64,000 nt of DNA from Cristatella mucedo. Taxonomy: Eukaryota; Bryozoa; Phylactolaemata; Cristatellidae. Of the stretch, positions 1-10,573 are shown in pieces; the stretch's first letter is position 1, and each line of letters begins with the position of its first letter. Under the pieces are notes generated by a model. The model was not told the origin of the DNA. It was given only the letters and a program-made list of their open reading frames with translations, and made no database searches. The position numbers were made by a program, and so were the translations under genes. The stretch spans positions 1,487,001 through 1,551,000 of the forward strand of contig WPIO01000050.1 in the NCBI GenBank assembly GCA_009760855.2, given 5' to 3'.

Positions 1-286
1 CGCAAGACGGCGAATCACCTCCAGACTTACGAGGGGAGAACATTTGCGGTAGTGAGAAATCTTGGAAATGAAACTGTCCTCACCCCGCCCGTCGTCATGA
101 CTCGCCACCGCAGCTCGCTCCCTGCTGTCAGCCAAGATGGAGGAGCGTGCACGCTGCATTGGGAGTTTGCCTTTTTGCGAGCCCGAAGCTCGACGGAGGC
201 CAACGATGCTTCCCCTTTCTTCCGCCCCCTCCCCTCCCACGTGCAACCTCACCCGTGGCGAGGGAAGAGAACTTCGAGGGTGTCGC

Positions 287-445
287 GCTGGTTTTGCTCA
301 GCGGTTAAGGTGCTCGCCTCGAACACAAGTTAAGGTGAATGCATATGACGACCGAGGTCGCGGGTTCGAGCCCCGTGGCGTATGTGACGCGCCTGAATAG
401 AGATTAAGATGTCGTAGGGTGCTATACAAATGAATTATGTTATAT
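287..445 (+). repeat. tRNA-derived SINE, family A
   Basis: A tRNA-like head (box-A-like stretch 'gcggttaaggtgctcgcc', box B 'gggttcgagcccc') is followed by a tail reading 'gcgcctgaatagagattaag' and 'gctatacaaatgaat'. The same order recurs at 9611, 30035 and 42323 plus and at 8412 minus. The tail resembles the 3' end of LINE family 1. This copy has a small insertion between the boxes. Confidence 0.8.
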
Positions 446-589
446 CATTATATTAAGGTTATTATCCAGGGGGTGCGATAAATAAGATAAATCAGGGAGG
501 TACTGCGGCTCTACAACTACGAGAAACACGTCTGGCTAAACGCCTAAGTGACTATAGCTGCGACTTGCGGGTAGCGGGTCTCGCCGGAA

Positions 590-750
590 AAGCGACAGTC
601 GTATAGGGAGCTCGCATGTTCGCATTTCCCGGAGCTTCCGTCGTTGGTTCGAGTCCTACACAACGCAATTCATTACAGCCCAATGCAAGTGGGGTGAGAG
701 TTACTAAGGCTCTTCTGCCACCAAGTGAGCGAGGCCGTTTAATCAGCTGC
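590..750 (+). repeat. SINE family B fragment
   Basis: A box-B-like 'ggttcgagtcc' is followed about 100 bases later by 'aaggctcttctgccacca' and 'ggccgtttaatcagctg'. These are the 3' parts of SINE B seen intact at 50128-50305. The 5' part is degraded. Confidence 0.5.
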
Positions 751-1380
751 GCCGCTTTACTTTAACCGTCGTCGCTAAGGAATGCTCGAAATAACCCGCC
801 CTGTTCCCCACGCTGGCTGCCGCCGCCGGCAGATTCTTCGCAACGATGACGCAGGTGCGCTGCGCGCTCTGCGCAGCTCTGCCGCGCCACTCACTGGTCG
901 GATGTCCGAACAGCAGCTCGTCGTGAGTTGACTTTCGATTCACCGTCCGGTAGGTACTGCGAAGCCTGTAGCGTGGCAGCGGCGCGAGCAGCGTGGTCCC
1001 GCAAGCTACTAAAACTAGCGGTGCCCGGCGTAGAGCGAGCCCGTCCGAAACGGCGATTTGAAACTGAAAGCGACAGAATACGGAGTAAGGGCGTGGCTGC
1101 ATAAGCGGGTCGATATATCGGGGCAGAGTAATAAGGATTATGATAAGAGCAATAGCGACGATGCATCAGTGCAGCAGCGCCTTCACATAACCAAATCCGC
1201 CTCCAGGCACGGGAAGCGTCGTGCGATCGAGCTTTCACCGGAAGCTCGCTGGTGCGTTGCAAGTCAGTCTCGCTTTGCTGGCCGGTCGTCTGCTCGCAAC
1301 GCTGCACGACAAGACGGAGGGCACGACGGATGACAAGACGGATGGAGACCATACCTAGCTCAGAACCAGAGCTACCCAAG

Positions 1381-1383
<3 letters not shown>

Positions 1384-1460
<77 letters not shown>
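1384..1460. repeat. (CT)n microsatellite
   Basis: An uninterrupted run of about 38 CT units. Confidence 0.98.
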
Positions 1461-1463
<3 letters not shown>

Positions 1464-1697
1464 TCGGTTGCAGACCGCTCGCTGAGCGAGTCGGTGCTCT
1501 AAAGCGGCTGCGACGCTGAACTCGCGAGCAGCGGTCGGACAGTACGCTGAGACTGCTGGTGCTTCGGCGGCGGCTCAGATGCGCTAGCCGAGCACAGGGG
1601 ACCAGCTGGCGGACCTTATTTCACGGAGGGCAGTACTTTTTTTTTAAAGCGTCGCCTGTTAATGAGCAGGTTTCGGCACAAAAAATTGGCACGAACG

Positions 1698-1699
<2 letters not shown>

Positions 1700-1742
<43 letters not shown>
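1700..1742. repeat. (AT)n microsatellite
   Basis: About 21 AT units, uninterrupted. Confidence 0.98.
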
Positions 1743-1746
<4 letters not shown>

Positions 1747-2811
1747 CGGGTCCTTCGCTTTGTCTAGCGAGAATGCAGCTTCGCGAATCTCAACATGGCT
1801 CGCGCGGCCTTTTGAGAGAGTGCTGCGTTTTTACGGAAATGATTTGCTTTTGCTTTATGGAGATACGCGCGCGCGAAAACACGCTCACCCGTATCGCATT
1901 TCATTTGACCAGCGCTTGCGCGAGCTCTCGTTTTTCGCAGCGCACTCGATGCAGACAGCGACGCCAAGCATCGGCTGCAGCGGCGTCCCAGAATGCCCTA
2001 CGACTTCGCACGACGACGGCAACTGGACCGCTGGGAATGCGTTCGGGGGTGGGCGGGGCGGGAGAGCGCTGCTGCATACTTCCTGCTCGTCTTCGGCGGA
2101 AACCGGACGTTGGCCGCTCGCACGAACATTCCGTGACCGACTGGGCATTGAAAATATCGCCTGCCTTTGTAGAGGCCGTCGTGCTCTCCCGCTGCAAAGA
2201 GAGAGCGACGTCAGAAGCTGCGTCCCGAGCCGGCCCTGCCGGCCAAGCGCAGGAGAGCTCCCGCAGGAAAGCTCACTCCTACTTCCTTGCTGCGAGGCTT
2301 ACACTGGTCGCCGAGAAAAAGAAGCTGCTATTTTTTTCGCATAGTCAAGTTTGAAGCTCTCTTAGGTGTGATGAAAGTTTAAACGAGTGTAACTAATCTG
2401 AGATGCAACGCGCGGCGTGCGATTTGTCGTCTGCCGTCGTTTCTTTCTTCGGGAGAGGCTGTAGCGGCACTTTTTATTAGAAAATTGTAGGAACGCGTTT
2501 TGCATTCCTATCGTGTCTTGACGTCACTTCCGTTCCTCTAGCCGCCTCGGTCGAGCGCACACTGAGCAGCCTTATTCGGCGTAGACTTGTATGCATTGAA
2601 ATTCAGCCAAATCAAGCCGCCTCTTCGACCATTTATTTCATTTAGAATAGTTGTGCTTTCATGCTTTACAATTTTCGTCGTTTGGCGCTGCTTGTATATT
2701 TGAAGGACAGGGGATATCGGCGTACTGGCGGCAGCAGACGCGTCATGGCCGAAGGGCCTCGTCCGCATCTGTTCCTTCGTCAGCGCGCCACCAGCAGCGT
2801 CGGCTCGCGGA

Positions 2812-2925
2812 TAAAGGGGATGCAGAGGGTGCTAGATAAAGGGGATCCAGGTTGCCACTGGATGCAGAGGGTGCTAGATAAAGAGGATTAAGGTTGCCAC
2901 TAGATGCATAGGGTGCCGTTGACTG
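2812..2925. repeat. short tandem repeat, unit about 50 bp
   Basis: The phrase 'gatgcagagggtgctagata' occurs at about 2819 and again about 50 bases later. Between the copies lies 'aggttgccact', which also repeats, and a third decayed copy begins 'gatgcatagggtgc'. Confidence 0.8.
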
Positions 2926-3154
2926 CCGCCAGCGTCTCCGGCCTTAGTACGAAAGCATCACGAGAGCTGTGGCCCAAAGGCTTATCCGAAGCAGCATTGT
3001 CCGAAGGCCCGATCGGGGACGACTGCGGCGAAATATACTATAGCCTTTTCGCACATTTTTGCAGCGGCTTCAGCAATGCACCAGCGAAATGCGGCGAAGG
3101 GCCTGAGGATGTGTGGGCGTGGTCAAAACATTCTTTAAGGAGGCTGAGCATTTT

Positions 3155-3355
3155 CAAAAGGACGAAGTCTGTTGGCCGCCGTGCGCATCGAGAGCCGCTT
3201 AGGTTTTGAGTTCGAAAAGATGAAAATATAATATATAGAAAAATAAAGACAGTAGTTATAACTAGAAATAATAGCAAAAATAGAAAACTCTCCCGCTTAA
3301 CATCCACTTTGTACTCGAGGCTTTGCGGATTCACAGACGGAGGTACGTACATGCG
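3155..3355 (+). mobile_element. 3' end of LINE family 2, interrupted
   Basis: The copy begins 'gacgaagtctgttggc' and ends 'cacagacggaggtacgtac', the terminal sequence shared with copies at 22987 (minus), 35055 and 57300 (minus). About 60 bases of AT-rich DNA interrupt its middle, between 'gagttcgaaa' and 'aaaactctcc'. Confidence 0.65.
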
Positions 3356-3654
3356 AACTTTGACCTTGCGCGTGCCAGCCAATCATAATAGCTGACGGGC
3401 TGCCTGCTAGCAAGTGGCTAGGCGGCGTCTTTTTTCTCTTGAGCTCTTCACTATGCCGGCGAGTGGCCGCCAGGCCGACGGGCAGCTCTTCGCGGCCAGC
3501 GCCCGCCCTGGCCAACATCGCGCTGCTGCTGCTGCTGCCGCCGCCGCCGCGCCTCAGTTGCGACATCGGCGCCGGGCTGTCAGGAAGCTCAAGCCTCGAC
3601 AAACCAGCTGGCCTGGGCTGGCACGTCTCGTGTGCTGGCTGGCGCAAGCCTGCG

Positions 3655-3815
3655 AACGCACGCACAGCACATCCACACACGCGCACGCACCCGCGCCGCG
3701 CACGCGTGCGAAAGAGAGCACGCGTGCGCTCACGCTCGCGCGCTTGCACGCACGCACGAACGCACGCACAAACACGCGCGCTCGCATGCACGCGTGCTTG
3801 CGCTCGCACGGCACG
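3655..3815. repeat. alternating purine-pyrimidine tract (CA/CG-rich)
   Basis: About 160 bases consist largely of CGCA, CACG and CGCG steps with few breaks, for example 'cgcacgcacgaacgcacgca'. Both strands stay open for this compositional reason, so I make no coding call. Such tracts favour left-handed DNA. Confidence 0.75.
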
Positions 3816-4009
3816 ACGCGCGGCCACGCGAATAACCCCCGTTGCGTCGCCGCTGTTAGGGGGGGGTTACGCACGAAGCGGCGCCGCGTTTAGGGGCGTG
3901 GTTGGCCGGGGTAGCGAAGAAGTTGAGACGCCCCCGCCTGTCCACCCACCCGCCTCCCATATCTTGCTGCCTCGCTGAGAGCCTGTCCAGCGGCCTCGTC
4001 GCAGCTTAC

Positions 4010-4151
4010 CGGGAACGTGCAGGGCGACGCCAACCCAGTCGCCCTCCTTGGTCGCCACGCCGCCCTTGTATTTCACCTTGCCATCGTACACGGCCCCGCG
4101 CAGGCGCACCTCGACCTCCTGGTTGATGTGTACGTTCTCGAAGAGCGCCAT
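4010..4151 (-). CDS. first coding exon of a CAP-Gly domain protein
   Basis: The exon starts at an ATG at 4151 and encodes 47 complete codons plus one base. It ends at a consensus donor read on the minus strand as CCCG|GTAAGC (GT at 4009-4008). Residues about 11-48 follow the CAP-Gly pattern of a short basic strand, then 'GKVKYKG' and 'GDWVGVAL', the segment corresponding to the 'G.W.GV.LD.P.GK' core of microtubule-binding CAP-Gly domains. The cut falls inside the expected 'PxGK.DG' motif with one base of the Gly codon left, as an intron inside the domain would give. The remaining exons should lie to the left; I found none between 1 and 4008, so they are probably outside the window. The exon sits in CpG-rich DNA, which fits a promoter-proximal position. 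CAP-Gly proteins bind tubulin or EB-protein C-termini. Which one this is cannot be told from 47 residues. Confidence 0.7.
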
Positions 4152-4884
4152 CTCGAGGGCTCGGTCGCCGAGCGCCGAGCGGCCGAGATCCTACGCGGCC
4201 AATCGGCCGGCCATGGAGACGGAGCGGCGGGTGCGGTGCGGCGGCGCGGATCGACCGCGCTCGCAGCCGGCTAAGCCCTTAGCAACGGCCGACGCCCGGT
4301 GGGGGCGGGGTGCACAATATCCGCCGAACTGCGCCGGGAGGCGCCATAACTTGCGTGGAGAGTGGTATTTTGGCGGCAGAAAGGGGCGATGGCGGCATCG
4401 ACGATGGCTTGAAAGTGGTTAAACTGGAGGCTGCCGCCACCTAGCGTTGATGACATGTTCATCCGAGGGATGCGAAGTGTAAACCCGCTCGGCGGCCTGC
4501 ACTCCAGTCTCATACCGGAAACGCGATTCCGGAAACGAGCATGCCGTTAGCGAGTCGGCTCCGACAGCGCGTCCGAGCGGTCGCACTGAAGGCTACGGTC
4601 CTTGCAATGCCAAAAGCGTCGCTCGCCGCAACGGTAGCGACGTCTCGTGCGCGCGTGCTCGATGCGTCGATGCGTCGCTCGCTACTGGTTCCGCTATAGC
4701 GAGTCCCGTCTAATTCTTCAAACTGACACTACCTCCTACATCCCCGCGAACATTTACTCTCCTGCGGCCGACTATGGCTAGCTTTGACCTTGACTTTGGC
4801 CTTGAGCTTGAGCTGCTAACTCCTTGCTACTCAGTACCTCAGCTGCTCTCCCGACTCAGCTGCGTCTCCCACTTTCTCTTTGTT
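4152..4884. other. CpG-rich upstream region of the CAP-Gly exon
   Basis: The DNA is GC-rich up to about 4720, falling to ordinary composition afterwards. It is the likely promoter side of the minus-strand gene. No second gene is recognised on the plus strand. Confidence 0.4.
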
Positions 4885-4992
4885 GCGCGAGACGAAGTCT
4901 GTTGGCTACCGATTGCGCACCGAAAGCCCCTTAGGCTGTGCGTGCGCTATAAACAATTCTCAGGCGTAACACCCACATAGTCAATGTAGACA
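4885..4992 (+). mobile_element. 3' fragment of LINE family 2
   Basis: It runs from 'gcgagacgaagtctgttggc' through 'gtaacacccacatagtc', matching the terminal 110 bases of the family but ending before the tail. Confidence 0.75.
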
Positions 4993-6920
4993 TGAAGGCG
5001 AAGATAGGCACACGCGAGGGCGCTCACGCACACCTCGTGAAGGTGTAGGAAGACGCTGGGATGACTAAAGCACTGTCTCCCTTAAGGTCGGCTGACGGGG
5101 CGGCGCTGTGTTGCCGTGACCAATATTTCAGCCGTTCAAGCCCCCCCCCCCCATTGCCAAACAGCTGATTCTTAGCCTCGCCTTAGCGCGGGCATACAAA
5201 AATACTCACCCGAAACCAATAACCCGATAGCGAATCGCCATCACCGCTGGCACGGATATTAAAAATTTCTCGACATGGAATGGACCCGCTTGTTTTGGAT
5301 GGATTAAAAATCCATCCAAAGGTCAGAGGCGGAACCTGAATTTTCGTCAAGGGGCAAGACCAGCAAGATTTTCATGTGGGAATAAATATTGAAAGGTCGA
5401 GGCTGATTTAACACCCTCATTTATGTAGCGGCAGAAGAGCCTTTAGCGAAGAGCTGTAACGAGAGGGCGGGGTGCTGTGAGGGACACATGTCCCAGAGTG
5501 CCAAGGCCAAGAGGCGTCGAAAGCGAAATGGATTGGGCATATTTTTTAAAACTTTTTCATGTGAGAATACCAATCTTGATTTCGAGAAAGTCCTCCGTTT
5601 CAATGGACTTGACCATTGCTGGCTGAGCTAGTTAAGCCTGTTTACAGATTTAGATCAAGCTGTATGTAGCTTGACGTGCTGACGGCACACACGCGACGAC
5701 ACGGAAACACCGTGGGGGACTTCAACCGCCGCGTATTCGGCTGGCGCTCGCAGCGCAACAAGCACACGGCTGTTCGCGCCTCCGTCCGCGTTCCAATTGC
5801 GTTCGCTTGCCTCCCCGTTCGCTCGCCTCATCCTGTCTGCCCCACAGGCGGCCTGCTGCGCCGCGTCAAGGGCGAGGCGGACGGCCTGCTACGCAGCGTC
5901 AATGGCGAGCCAGCGTGCCGTGGCTGAGCACCGACACGCTATTAGACAACGCAAGCTAGGCTTTGCTTGCTGTGCCAGCCAAAGCACACACGCCAGAGCT
6001 CATCCGGTCCATGCAGTGTTGTTAGTGTAATTACGAACTATGAGCGTGACAGCTGAGCCTCGATTAAGAACTAATAGCTTTGCGGTCGACTTGGAACGCA
6101 TATGAGACAGCGACGATAAGCTGATACTTAATGAGCATTATTTTGCACAATTACGTACGATAGTGATTATTGTGCGACTTATGGCCTGACTACTATATAA
6201 CGCTTGTGCCTGACCGCAGTCGCTTTGCTGGAGCAACGGTCTGCCGGTCGGTGAGTCTGGCGCTAAGCGCGAGCTGCCGTACGCCTGTTAGCGAGTCAGC
6301 TGGAAGTCACCTGTCTGCGTCAGCCGTAAAATACAGGCTATTGTTGTGCTTTTACTGATAGGGTTTTGTTGCTAGCTCTGAGCGCAGAATATCAAGCACT
6401 GCGTTTTTATTGTTGGCGTATACGTCACGACTCGGCACTAGAGATACCACTAGAACTCATTTCTAATATCGGCAGTTCAGTTACGGAGACGTGTTTCCTT
6501 ATTTGGGAGTTGCCTCGCTAGTTCTTCTCACTACAGCTGTAACAGTTGCCAGTTGCGAACGTTCCTTTGGCAAGCTGAAGATAATCCTGTCTTAACTGAG
6601 AGCATCAACGGGGCAATATCGACTCTCTGATTTGGCTTTTGTTAAGTATAGAGGCAGAAACGGTGGAAAGTCTTGACTTTCAAACTTTAATAGACCAGTT
6701 TTCCACGTTCAAGGCCAGAAACATTCCACTAAGTTAAAGCTGTGGTAATGTGTTAAACCTTGTAACTGTACTACAGTTAATAAGACACTTTTGATTCGAT
6801 ATGCCTGCTACTCATGTTTTTTGCATTTCTTCTGCTGTGGAACTATTTTGCAGCAATTTTTGACCAGGGGAGGGGCGCCATGTGTAGCTTTGTCCCAGGC
6901 TCCAAAAAGTCTCACTACGC
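4993..6920. other. no gene recognised
   Basis: No frame here has a recognisable domain. A possible SINE B tail remnant ('gtagcggcagaagagcc') lies at 5427-5445. The rest looks like unique intergenic DNA. Confidence 0.4.
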
Positions 6921-6924
6921 CTCT

Positions 6925-7050
6925 GCCTTAACGGCTATCACTATCGATTGCAATGGGAAATACAGGATCGCCTACTGCAGGACTAGAACCCACGACCTGG
7001 GTCGTGTTGAGCTAGCACCTTACCCCTGGGTTAATACCCAGGGAGCCAGT
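6925..7050 (-). repeat. SINE family B remnant
   Basis: On the minus strand it shows a box-B-like stretch (plus strand 'ctgcaggactagaaccca') and the 'gatagccgttaaggc' tail segment of SINE B. It is strongly diverged. Confidence 0.55.
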
Positions 7051-8411
7051 TCTTGTGACAAGACCCGTGAGTAATAAAGAATTATTGCACCACAATCATA
7101 GCATTCATTCGATATGAACTCAGTTACTGAGGCTATCGGTCGGGAGGTGTTGACATTGGGGCGGTCTAGGTCGCAACACCCTCGTCTCGACTGTAGGAGG
7201 GGTCAGAGGGCAGAGGGCAAAGGCCCCTCCTCTGGATCCGCCAAATCCGGATGCCGGACAGTGTGCGGCGAACAGAATCAGAGCCCGCTTCAAAAAAATA
7301 CTAGCTCTTTATTGCATGAAAGAAGCTTATGGCAATTTTTCCTCTGATAAAGGGGCTCCGGTCCTGCTCCATTCTCTCTATAGAATGAGCGAGAACTTAA
7401 AACTGCACGTTCTCCTCACCGTCGGCCGCTGGCTCGATTTTTACAGACTGGCCAGTCAACTGGTCTTGTCAGCGCCACGCTTAGACCGGCGCGAGTAGAG
7501 ATATCCTCGGCAGGGGTGGACGCGGTGCGGTTTAGGAGGAACAGGGAGATGACAAACCCTCCGAAATGAGTTGAGATGGCTGTAGATTGATTATCGTCGC
7601 ACACAGCAACAGAACGCCAGCGGACGACCGACGCCGCCAGTCTATTTCACCAGGCACGGAGCAGGGGGAAGCCCGACTCTCTTCGCCCCACTCGCCCACC
7701 GGATTGGCCGGCGACTACCCAGTCGCGACGATCACTAACAGCACATCCCGACAGCATACTACATCGCGCGGGTCACAGCCCACTCGTACAATGATCAGGG
7801 GCAGCGCCATCATTTAAACGAAACCACAATGGCCGTAGTGAAGTGATTCCTGCCAAGCGACGCCTCGGAGAGTCTGGCCCGACAGGTCGGACAAGTGTAC
7901 ATGGTATCCGGCAACGGTACACCAACGGATGGCATAGGCTCCCTTCGATGCGACACGTGCAGCCTCGCGACTCGCGGCTTGGCAGCCGCATGACGGATCA
8001 CGTGCGCACTTAGCATGCCGAGCGGGCTCCGAAGCGGAAGCGGCTGCCGAGCGCGCTCGCACAAGGACCTCGCTTGGAATGATGTCACGACTGGAGCGAT
8101 GTAGACAGGACTGACTCTGCAGCATACTTGAACACTTATCAGGCGGAGTACAACGAGCCACATAAATGGAACGAATCGGAAATAGGTAGAAATCGCCGTT
8201 GCTCGTCCAGCTCGACGCGTCGGGCTCGCTAGAGGTCGAACCAGCGCGACAGGCCAGGCGAAAACACGAGCTGATTCGAGGGGGATTCTCTGGCTAACCG
8301 TTCGAAGACCGTTGCCAGGAAGAAATTTTGAAGGATCGGTAGAGCGTAAGCAATTTTCTATCAGTCACCCGAATTATCTGATAATTTTTTTTAAATGTAA
8401 TTCATTTCTAT
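7051..8411. other. no gene recognised
   Basis: Two overlapping minus-strand frames of about 115 codons (7810-8163) are open in different phases. This is the pattern of chance frames in GC-rich DNA rather than of a gene. Confidence 0.4.
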
Positions 8412-8570
8412 TGCACTCCAGGAGAACTTAATATTCTTTCAGGCGCTTCACATATGCGACGAGGCTCGAGCCCACGACCTCACCCTCATCAAATACATTT
8501 ACCTTGACCTTGGTTTAAGGTGAGCACCTTAGCCACTGGGCCAAACCAGAGCGGCAATGGTGACATTTAT
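8412..8570 (-). repeat. tRNA-derived SINE, family A
   Basis: The plus strand reads tail first: 'ggagaacttaatattctttc' and 'aggcgcttcacatatgcgac'. Then come the box B complement 'ggctcgagcccacgacctc' and the box A complement 'ggtgagcaccttagcc'. This is a nearly complete minus-orientation copy. Confidence 0.8.
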
Positions 8571-9385
8571 GCAACCGACGGTTTAAGGTGAGCTTGGGAG
8601 GGGGACGGATAACCCAGACTATTTAAGGAAGCAAAGCCAGTAGCGGCAGGTTGGATAGACGTTTGCTCTAGAGAGGGTCGTGAGAGTAAGGAGGACCGCT
8701 ATCACCGGAAGACGAAGTGTCAGAGTTCGCTGGAATGCCCGAACAGCCAAGGGTCAAGGCCAGGGGGGACTCGTAGGTGCGTCGCCAGAGGCAGACAGCG
8801 AGTCGGCCAGCCAGCGACCCAACAGCTGGTGGAGTCCTCGCCGCCACGCAGGAGAGCGGAGCAAGCACTCACACATCACCTGTCGACGACGGCAGTAGAG
8901 TTCCGGAATCGTGCGTGCGGCGGCAGAAGGCTCAAGATGCAGACGATGCGCGACGGACCGCGGCCGCCGCGTACACGCACGCGGTGAGTTGCCCCGCCCG
9001 TACCGCTTTAGATGACGAAGAAGGAATCTCTGGGTTTTAGGGGACGGGTCGTCATTTTTTTTATAGCGGCGTCCGGAACGCTAAGGGTTTCTGCGGAACT
9101 ACAGACCTGAGCCTGAGCTGAAAGATTTCCCCTCCTGGATGAGCGCAGCCATGGTCATATAGGGCCGCGCTCAAACTGCCCTGGTTATATATATAACGCG
9201 TCCAAAACGCCGCGTCCAAACGTTTGCCGTGCTGAGTTTTTGTGAGAACTGTGGGGATAAAACTGTACTAGACGCGCAGCGGCAGTTCACACTTGCGAAT
9301 AAATTTCAGTAAAATCCCCTACTACGGCGATGCATCTCGGTCCAGCTAAAGTAGTACTAGCTGATTTAGCAGCTTTCACTTTTGT
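8571..9385. other. no gene recognised
   Basis: GC-rich DNA with short open frames on both strands, none with recognisable content. Confidence 0.4.
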
Positions 9386-9545
9386 AAAGCGACAGAGGAG
9401 TCTTTACGACTATCAATCACCTCCGCTTGCAGCATCAACAAAGGATTGCCCGCGGCAGGATTCGAACCCACAAAGTTTGGAACCGAGGTTGTGAAAAGCA
9501 ACCACCTTGCCCAGTGCGCCATCACGGCTCACCAAGCGCACGGCC
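9386..9545 (-). repeat. SINE family B
   Basis: The plus strand shows the tail complement ('cgacagaggagtctttacga'), the box B complement ('ggcaggattcgaaccca') and the head complement ('gtgaaaagcaaccacc', 'gcgccatcacggctcacc'). Confidence 0.8.
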
Positions 9546-9610
9546 CCATAGTAACGGTAAGCAGGTTAGCACCAGAAACGGTGTAGGCGAGGCGACCTGC
9601 TTATTTCGCG

Positions 9611-9745
9611 AACTGGTTTGGTCTAGCGGTTAAGGTGCTCGCCCCGACCAAGGTCTGACTGAGGTCGTGGGCTGCGCCCCGAGGCATATGTGAAGCGCCT
9701 GAATAGTGATAAGTTCTCTTGGGGCGCTATATAAATAAAGACGCC
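9611..9745 (+). repeat. tRNA-derived SINE, family A
   Basis: The head 'ctggtttggtctagcggtta' is followed by the shared tail 'gaagcgcctgaatagtgata' and 'gggcgctatataaataa'. A second partial tail ('gggacgctatataaatgaat') lies about 100 bases further on. Confidence 0.85.
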
Positions 9746-10570
9746 CACCGAATCAAATTCGGCCTTTGTTAGCTAGGCCGCTTGGGGCGTGGCGGGGTGC
9801 GCCCCTCCGTCAAGCATGCGGCGTTACATGATGGGACGCTATATAAATGAATCGTATTTATTTTATAAAACCTACAGTCCATGAGCTGGCAATCTAGGCA
9901 AGTCAACGAAACCATAAATTACCATGCAATGACCCCAAGCTATTAACCTGACTAACCGTTCATCGCAGACATAAAACTTTAAAGCTTCCAAAGCGCTGCT
10001 AAGCTCTGAAGTTTGCACAAATTTAATATGATTCATCATTTAAAAGCATAGCCCCAAATCTAAGCCAAAAACATATAAACCTCAACATAAAGCACAGATA
10101 TGCCCAAGCAATTGTTCGTAATAAAAACCAAGCAGTGACTCATCTAAAAACCCTCGATCATGTGGCGAAGTGCTACAATAGAATCAGTTCTTTTTACCAG
10201 TCGTTCAGCCTCGAACCAACCTCAGATCCTTCGGGGACCATGCTTTCGGCTACTATACTACAACAGCTTGAAATTCTTTTCCGAATTACTTTGCTGCATC
10301 CTCTGAATTTACAAAATTAGAAAAGCTAAAATCCACACGCCCTTCAGAGTATTTGCTCTGTGTTCTTAGTGTGCTTGCACGAGCTGAGTAGTGGACGCTG
10401 CTTGTTACGGTCACTGCGTGTTATCCCTAACCTATTGGTCGATCTGCTTCCTTGTCTGCACATGCTCAGTGCATTCATTTTTCTCGCAGTGCTATGCAAA
10501 TTTCATATTATCATAGCATTATGACTACTAAAATTCTGCCACTGCGATCTGAAGCACTTTTAAACCTGGC
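9746..10570. other. AT-rich unique DNA, no gene recognised
   Basis: Contains no long reading frame and no repeat that I could match within the window, apart from the partial SINE A tail near 9830. Confidence 0.4.
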
Positions 10571-10573
10571 GAC

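Larger units (their letters stand above)
751..2800. other. no gene recognised; mixed unique DNA with two microsatellites
   Basis: Several reading frames of 90-260 codons are open here on both strands, but the longest run through the (CT)n or (AT)n arrays. None reads as a known domain and no pair is bounded by convincing splice sites. Treated as non-coding. Confidence 0.5.

Noticed and set aside
287-400. tRNA gene
   Set aside because: The A and B boxes belong to a dispersed SINE. No cloverleaf with paired acceptor stem can be drawn.
1559-2354. 230-260-codon plus-strand frames
   Set aside because: They pass through the (AT)n array as Tyr-Ile repeats, and two frames are open at once.
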